Of a stretch of DNA of 35,939 nt, positions 32,534 to 35,939 are shown piece after piece (the first letter of the stretch is position 1; each line of letters begins with the position of its first letter). Both the position numbers and the translations under genes were made by a program. This DNA is from Chloroflexota bacterium. GTDB taxonomy: Bacteria > Chloroflexota > Dormibacteria > CF-121. The notes beneath the pieces are model-generated. The model made no database searches. It was not told where the DNA came from and worked only from the letters and a program-made list of their open reading frames with translations. Location: contig VBHO01000015.1 in assembly GCA_005882045.1 (NCBI GenBank), positions 2,050 through 37,988 of the forward strand. The letters run 5' to 3'.

Positions 32534-33551
32534 GGCCGGGCTGGCGGTCACGCCGGGCGAGCAGCTCGGCGCCCAGAGCTGGGACCAGTTCCTGCTGGCG
32601 CAACCGGAGGGCAACCTGCTGCAGAGCTGGAAGTGGGGCGAGCTGCAATCGCGCTTCGGCTGGAGGGTGGAGCGCCTCGCCTTCCACGGGGGACGGTCCG
32701 GGGTCTGTTCGCTGCAGCGCACCGCCGCGCTTTTCCCGGGCGGGGCCACCTACTACGTCGCGCGCGGCCCCGCGGTCGCCGAGCGCGAGCGGTTGCTCGT
32801 CCTCGATACACTCGAGCAGCGGGCGGCGGCCGGCGGTGGGCTGGTGCTCCGCGTCGAGCCGAATGCCCTCGTCGGCGACGAGTGGCCGGCCTTCTTCGAG
32901 GGGCGCGGATTCGTCAAGGGCAAGGCCGTCCAGCCCGAGGCGACCCGCCTGTTACGGATCGACGTCGATCCCGAGTCGCTGAAAGCCGGTCTCAAGCCGA
33001 AGACCCGGTACAACCTGAACCTCGCGGAAAAGAAGGGTGTCCGGGTGCACAGCTCGCGCGATGTCGCCACCTTCGCCCGGCTGGCGAGCGAGACCGGAAA
33101 GCGCCAGGGCGTCCACCTCCCCGGGGTCGCCTATTACCAGGCGGCGCTCGAGATCTTCGGTGCCTCCGACGAGGTGAGGCTCTACTTCGCCGACCACGAG
33201 GGCGACACCCTCGGCGGGATCATGGTCTTCCGCTTCGGCAAAACCGCCTACTACCTGTTCGGCGGATCCAGTGATCGCAAGCGCGAGATGATGCCCAACT
33301 ACCTGCTGCACTGGCACGCCATGCTCGATTTCCGCGCCATGGGCTGCGATACCTACGACTGGTGGGGGATCCCGGAAGAGCCAGCCCCGGACCACCCATG
33401 GTTCGGGCTGTATCGCTTCAAGACCGGCTTCGGCGGCGAAACGGTGCGCTACGTCGGACTCTACGAGCACGTGCTGCGCTCCGGTCCATTAAAGCTCGAG
33501 CGGCGCCTGCAGCAATTGAAGGCGAAAGTACGCGGTCCTATACTGCGGTGA
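32526..33551 (+). CDS. FemX/FemAB-like peptidoglycan peptidyltransferase, second copy
   Basis: The 341-residue protein is a paralogue of the gene before it: NLLQSWKWGELQSRFGWRVE, PKTRYNLNLAEKKGVRVHSS, AYYLFGGSSDRKREMMPNYL, and GCDTYDWWGIPEE followed by YRFKTGFGGETVRYVGLYEH. It probably adds another residue of the cross-bridge or acts on a different position. The start is TTG at 32526, overlapping the stop of the first copy by eight bases; no other start precedes the conserved part. The tandem pair suggests an inter-peptide bridge of at least two residues, which is inference. Confidence 0.9.
   Translation: MSEAGLAVTPGEQLGAQSWDQFLLAQPEGNLLQSWKWGELQSRFGWRVERLAFHGGRSGVCSLQRTAALFPGGATYYVARGPAVAERERLLVLDTLEQRAAAGGGLVLRVEPNALVGDEWPAFFEGRGFVKGKAVQPEATRLLRIDVDPESLKAGLKPKTRYNLNLAEKKGVRVHSSRDVATFARLASETGKRQGVHLPGVAYYQAALEIFGASDEVRLYFADHEGDTLGGIMVFRFGKTAYYLFGGSSDRKREMMPNYLLHWHAMLDFRAMGCDTYDWWGIPEEPAPDHPWFGLYRFKTGFGGETVRYVGLYEHVLRSGPLKLERRLQQLKAKVRGPILR
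33539..33544 (+). promoter_or_regulatory. -10 box of the histidine kinase operon
   Basis: TATACT ends eight bases before the ATG at 33553, inside the 3' end of the second fem gene. The transcript would have at most a few leader bases, so the kinase may be leaderless. Confidence 0.4.
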
Positions 33552-33552
33552 C

Positions 33553-34665
33553 ATGGCGAGGGAGCGAACGCTCTCCGAGCAGGCCTTCGAGCAGTTCCCC
33601 CAGGCGCTGGTCATCGTGGATCGCGAAGCGACCGTCATTTCCCTGAACGAGGTCGCCGAGCGCCTGACTGGATGGGCCCAGCGGGACGCCGCAGGCCGGC
33701 CGGCGGCTGACATCCTGGAGGTGCGCACCGAGACCGGAGTCAATCTGTGCGCGCCGAACGGGGCGCTGCGGCGCGCCCTGCGCCTCGGCACCGGCATCAA
33801 CACGCACTTTGCCTACCTGTTCCGCTTACGGACCAGCGACGACCCCGTGCGTGTCTCCTACTCCGTGTCACCCCTGCGTCTCAAGGGCAAAACGCCGGAC
33901 GGCGCCGTGATCGCCATCCACGACGTGACGCCCGAGCTCGAGACGATCGAGGCCCGCGACGCGCTGATGCTGGCGGCATCGCACGAGCTGAAAACGCCGC
34001 TGACCACGCTCAAGGGCTTGAGTGAGCTGCTGCTCGACTTCGATCTGACCGAAGCCCAGCGCCGTGAGTTGCTCCAGGATCTCCACGGCCAGGCCGACCG
34101 GATGGAGAAGTTGATCGGCGACATCCTCGCCGTGAGCCGCATCGACTCCGGTCGAATCTCGGTCGACTTAGCCCGCGTCGACGCGGATGATGTCATCAAG
34201 CATGTGTGTGATGAGGTGCGACCAATGCTCAAGGGGCGGACGCTGACGTGCCGCGTTCCCGAAAACCTACCGGCGATAATGGGGGAGGCGCGCAAGCTCC
34301 ACCAGATCCTCGTGAACTTGCTGACCAATGCCATCAAATATTCCGAACCCGGTACCCAGATCACCCTCAGCGCGCATAGCGAGCCGTCGGCCGTGAGGTT
34401 CGAGGTCTCCGACCAGGGGGTTGGAATCCGCAGAGAACATATGCCCCGCCTCTTCGAAAAGTTCTACCGCGCCGACGACCCGGCGGTCCGGCGCACCTCC
34501 GGCACCGGGCTCGGCCTCTACATCGTCCGCAGTCTCGTCGCCATGCTGGGCGGCCAGGTCCATGTCAGGAGCCGGCACGGCAAGGGTTCGGTCTTTATCG
34601 TCACGCTGCCGCGCGCGGAAACAACCGCCCGGCCCCGAGCGCGGGTGGCCGCGGTGGCGCACTGA
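33553..34665 (+). CDS. PAS-domain sensor histidine kinase
   Basis: The 370-residue kinase has an N-terminal PAS domain (about 10-125; QALVIVDREATVISLNEVAE, RLTGW), then HisKA with His144 in LAASHELKTPLTTLKG, and an HATPase with HQILVNLLTNAIKYSEPG, DQGVGI, and RTSGTGLGLYIVRSLVAMLG. There is no membrane segment or signal peptide, so it senses a cytoplasmic cue. Its stop shares a base with the start of the response regulator (TGATG), so the two are translated together. TATACT lies eight bases before the ATG. The signal is unknown. Confidence 0.93.
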   Translation: MARERTLSEQAFEQFPQALVIVDREATVISLNEVAERLTGWAQRDAAGRPAADILEVRTETGVNLCAPNGALRRALRLGTGINTHFAYLFRLRTSDDPVRVSYSVSPLRLKGKTPDGAVIAIHDVTPELETIEARDALMLAASHELKTPLTTLKGLSELLLDFDLTEAQRRELLQDLHGQADRMEKLIGDILAVSRIDSGRISVDLARVDADDVIKHVCDEVRPMLKGRTLTCRVPENLPAIMGEARKLHQILVNLLTNAIKYSEPGTQITLSAHSEPSAVRFEVSDQGVGIRREHMPRLFEKFYRADDPAVRRTSGTGLGLYIVRSLVAMLGGQVHVRSRHGKGSVFIVTLPRAETTARPRARVAAVAH

Positions 34666-35375
34666 TGCCTCCCGCGAAGAAGATCCTCATCGTCGACGAC
34701 GAGGCCATGATCCGCAAGGCCATCCACCTCGCCCTGGAGAAGGAGGGCTACGAGGTGGTCGAGGCGGAGACCGGCGGCGAGGCCCTCCGGCGGATCGAGC
34801 TGAGCAAGCCCGATCTGATTCTGCTCGACATCATGCTGCCCGACGTTTCCGGCTTCGACGTTTGCCGCGATATCCGCAAGGCCGGCTTGCGAGTGCCGAT
34901 CATCATCCTCAGCGCCAAGACCGAAGAGATCGATGTGGTGGTGGGCCTCGAAATCGGGGCCGACGATTACATCACCAAGCCCTTCCGTACCCGCGAGCTG
35001 CTGGCCCGGATCGCCGCCCACCTGCGCAAGGCGCGCCAGGAGGAAGAGGCGGTCAACCAGGGACGGTTGGAATTCAAGGACCTCGTCATCGACCTCAATG
35101 AGCGGCGTGTCTTCCACGATTCGAGCGAGGTGATGCTGACCCACACCGAGTTCGACCTGCTGGCCTTCCTGGCGTCGAACGCAGGCAAGGTGCTATCGCG
35201 CGAAAAGATCCTGAACCACGTCTGGGGCTATGAGTATCCGATCGAGACACGTGTGATCGACGTCCACATCCGCAACCTGCGGCGGAAGATCGAGCAGGAC
35301 CCCTCCCACCCGTTCTTCATCCTGGCCGTGCCGGGCATCGGCTACCGCTTCACGAGCGCCGGCAAGCTTGGCTAA
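34665..35375 (+). CDS. OmpR/PhoB family response regulator
   Basis: The 236-residue regulator has a receiver domain with acidic pocket DDE (11-13), phospho-accepting Asp55 in DLILLDIMLPD, Ser83 in IIILSAKT and Lys105 in GADDYITKPF. A winged-helix DNA-binding domain follows: LTHTEFDLLAFLASNAGKVL, then TRVIDVHIRNLRRKIEQDPS and VPGIGYRF. The ATG overlaps the kinase stop as TGATG. The TAA is shared in part with the stop of the opposing phosphatase gene. The target genes are unknown; the adjoining fem genes are one possibility, not shown. Confidence 0.94.
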   Translation: MPPAKKILIVDDEAMIRKAIHLALEKEGYEVVEAETGGEALRRIELSKPDLILLDIMLPDVSGFDVCRDIRKAGLRVPIIILSAKTEEIDVVVGLEIGADDYITKPFRTRELLARIAAHLRKARQEEEAVNQGRLEFKDLVIDLNERRVFHDSSEVMLTHTEFDLLAFLASNAGKVLSREKILNHVWGYEYPIETRVIDVHIRNLRRKIEQDPSHPFFILAVPGIGYRFTSAGKLG

Positions 35376-35932
35376 CCGACCGGGTTCGCGCGCAGCCTGC
35401 TAACCACATACTCCCAGCCAGGTTGCCAATTGAATGGCGCATCGACAAGGTCCTCGAGCGCAGTGCCGTTGACGAGGTGTTCGAGCGACCACCGGTTTGC
35501 CGAGTGGCCGATCACGACGATCCTCTTGTCCTCGTAACTCGGATTGATGTCACGAAGAAAGCTTCGGGTTCTCTCGACCACCTCACGATAGCTCTCGCCG
35601 CCCGGAAATGGCGTGGCGATGTGCCCTAATCGTTTGCCCGCGAACTGGGCAACCGGCATGCCGTTCATAGCTCCGTAATTGCATTCGCGAAGTCGGGCAT
35701 CCTTGTAGATCGGGATCTTGGTTTCGCTGAAGGCGATCTCTGCCGTTTCCACAGCGCGGCGGAGGTCGGAGGAGAACACCGCAGCAATCTGGTCGTATCG
35801 TCGCCGTTCTCCAAGTTCGTGCGCCTCCCGCCGGCCGGCCTCCGACAGGGATCCCGCAAGCCATCCAGTTGCGATCCCGCGTTCATTGTCCGTGGTGGTC
35901 GTATGCGTCTCGTAGACAACCGTCACGCCCAT
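35372..35932 (-). CDS. Histidine phosphatase family protein lacking the RHG motif
   Basis: The 186-residue product has the phosphoglycerate-mutase-like fold: GIATGWLAGSLSEAGRREAH, VFSSDLRRAVETAEI (Arg58/Arg59), RECNYGAMNGMP (Glu83) and VVIGHSANRWSLEHL (His143). In this family the N-terminal nucleophile lies in an RHG motif; here the matching block is YETHTTTT, which keeps His10 but lacks the arginine and glycine. It may still be a phosphatase with a changed pocket. ATG at 35932 lies seven bases from the window edge, so a longer form cannot be excluded. It converges on the response regulator with a four-base stop overlap. Confidence 0.85.
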   Translation of the reverse strand: MGVTVVYETHTTTTDNERGIATGWLAGSLSEAGRREAHELGERRRYDQIAAVFSSDLRRAVETAEIAFSETKIPIYKDARLRECNYGAMNGMPVAQFAGKRLGHIATPFPGGESYREVVERTRSFLRDINPSYEDKRIVVIGHSANRWSLEHLVNGTALEDLVDAPFNWQPGWEYVVSRLRANPVG

Positions 35933-35939
35933 GGTCGTC

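Noticed and set aside
1-35939. Insertion sequences, prophage genes, toxin-antitoxin pairs or CRISPR arrays
   Set aside because: No transposase, integrase, terminal repeats or regularly spaced repeats were seen; the gene content is core chromosome.

Overview
The window is a gene-dense, high-GC bacterial chromosome segment around the replication origin. It carries rpmH-rnpA-yidD-yidC-jag running leftward and dnaA-dnaN-recF-dciA running rightward. The two-subunit glycine decarboxylase (gcvPA/gcvPB), many GTG/TTG starts, the high GC content, promoter boxes placed directly in front of start codons, an NfeD-slipin pair, tandem FemX-like ligases and an MshA-like glycosyltransferase suggest a Terrabacteria-type lineage. 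Chloroflexota or Dormibacterota fit best, but this is inferred from gene content only; no 16S gene or other species marker is present.

Layout. 1-3889 (minus): a sigma-70-like protein followed by the glycine cleavage operon gcvT-gcvH-gcvPA-gcvPB. gcvT is broken by two frame changes and gcvPB runs off the left edge. 3940-7152 (plus): NfeD-type membrane protease, slipin and a CPBP (CAAX-like) protease. 7267-8909 (plus): parA-parB, with a perfect DnaA box upstream. 8978-11389 (minus): ndk, lepB and an M16 peptidase. 11478-11837 (plus): a small gene of unknown function. 11747-14039 (minus): jag, yidC, yidD, rnpA, rpmH. 14040-14339: a 300-base divergent region with a dnaA promoter and DnaA boxes. 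14340-21292 (plus): dnaA, dnaN, recF, dciA and a large UvrD-type helicase fused to a RecB-family iron-sulfur nuclease. 21293-22417 (minus): MGDG-synthase-like glycosyltransferase. 22633-28221 (plus): GT4 glycosyltransferase, then a TetR regulator with an operator-like palindrome, an MMPL exporter and an MFS transporter. 28218-31390 (minus): a DUF4388 (PATAN-like) protein followed by a lipoprotein with Ig-like and beta-propeller parts. 31514-35375 (plus): two FemX-like peptidyltransferases and a PAS histidine kinase/OmpR-type regulator pair. 35372-35932 (minus): a divergent histidine phosphatase.

The genes are packed with little or no spacer. Many neighbours share an NTGA start/stop overlap, which implies translational coupling and helps correct start sites. 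Two convergent pairs interlock their stop codons in four bases. Two genes (6166 and 22633) have a usable start only at CTG, and the lipoprotein has no ordinary start codon near its signal peptide. Several genes have a TANNNT -10 box 5 or 6 bases before the start codon, the pattern of leaderless transcripts.

No mobile element, CRISPR array, tRNA or rRNA was seen. The least explained elements are the sigma-like protein heading the gcv operon, the double lesion in gcvT, the unusual start codons, the 11-base inverted repeat between the two glycosyltransferase genes and the uncharacterised gene at 11478.
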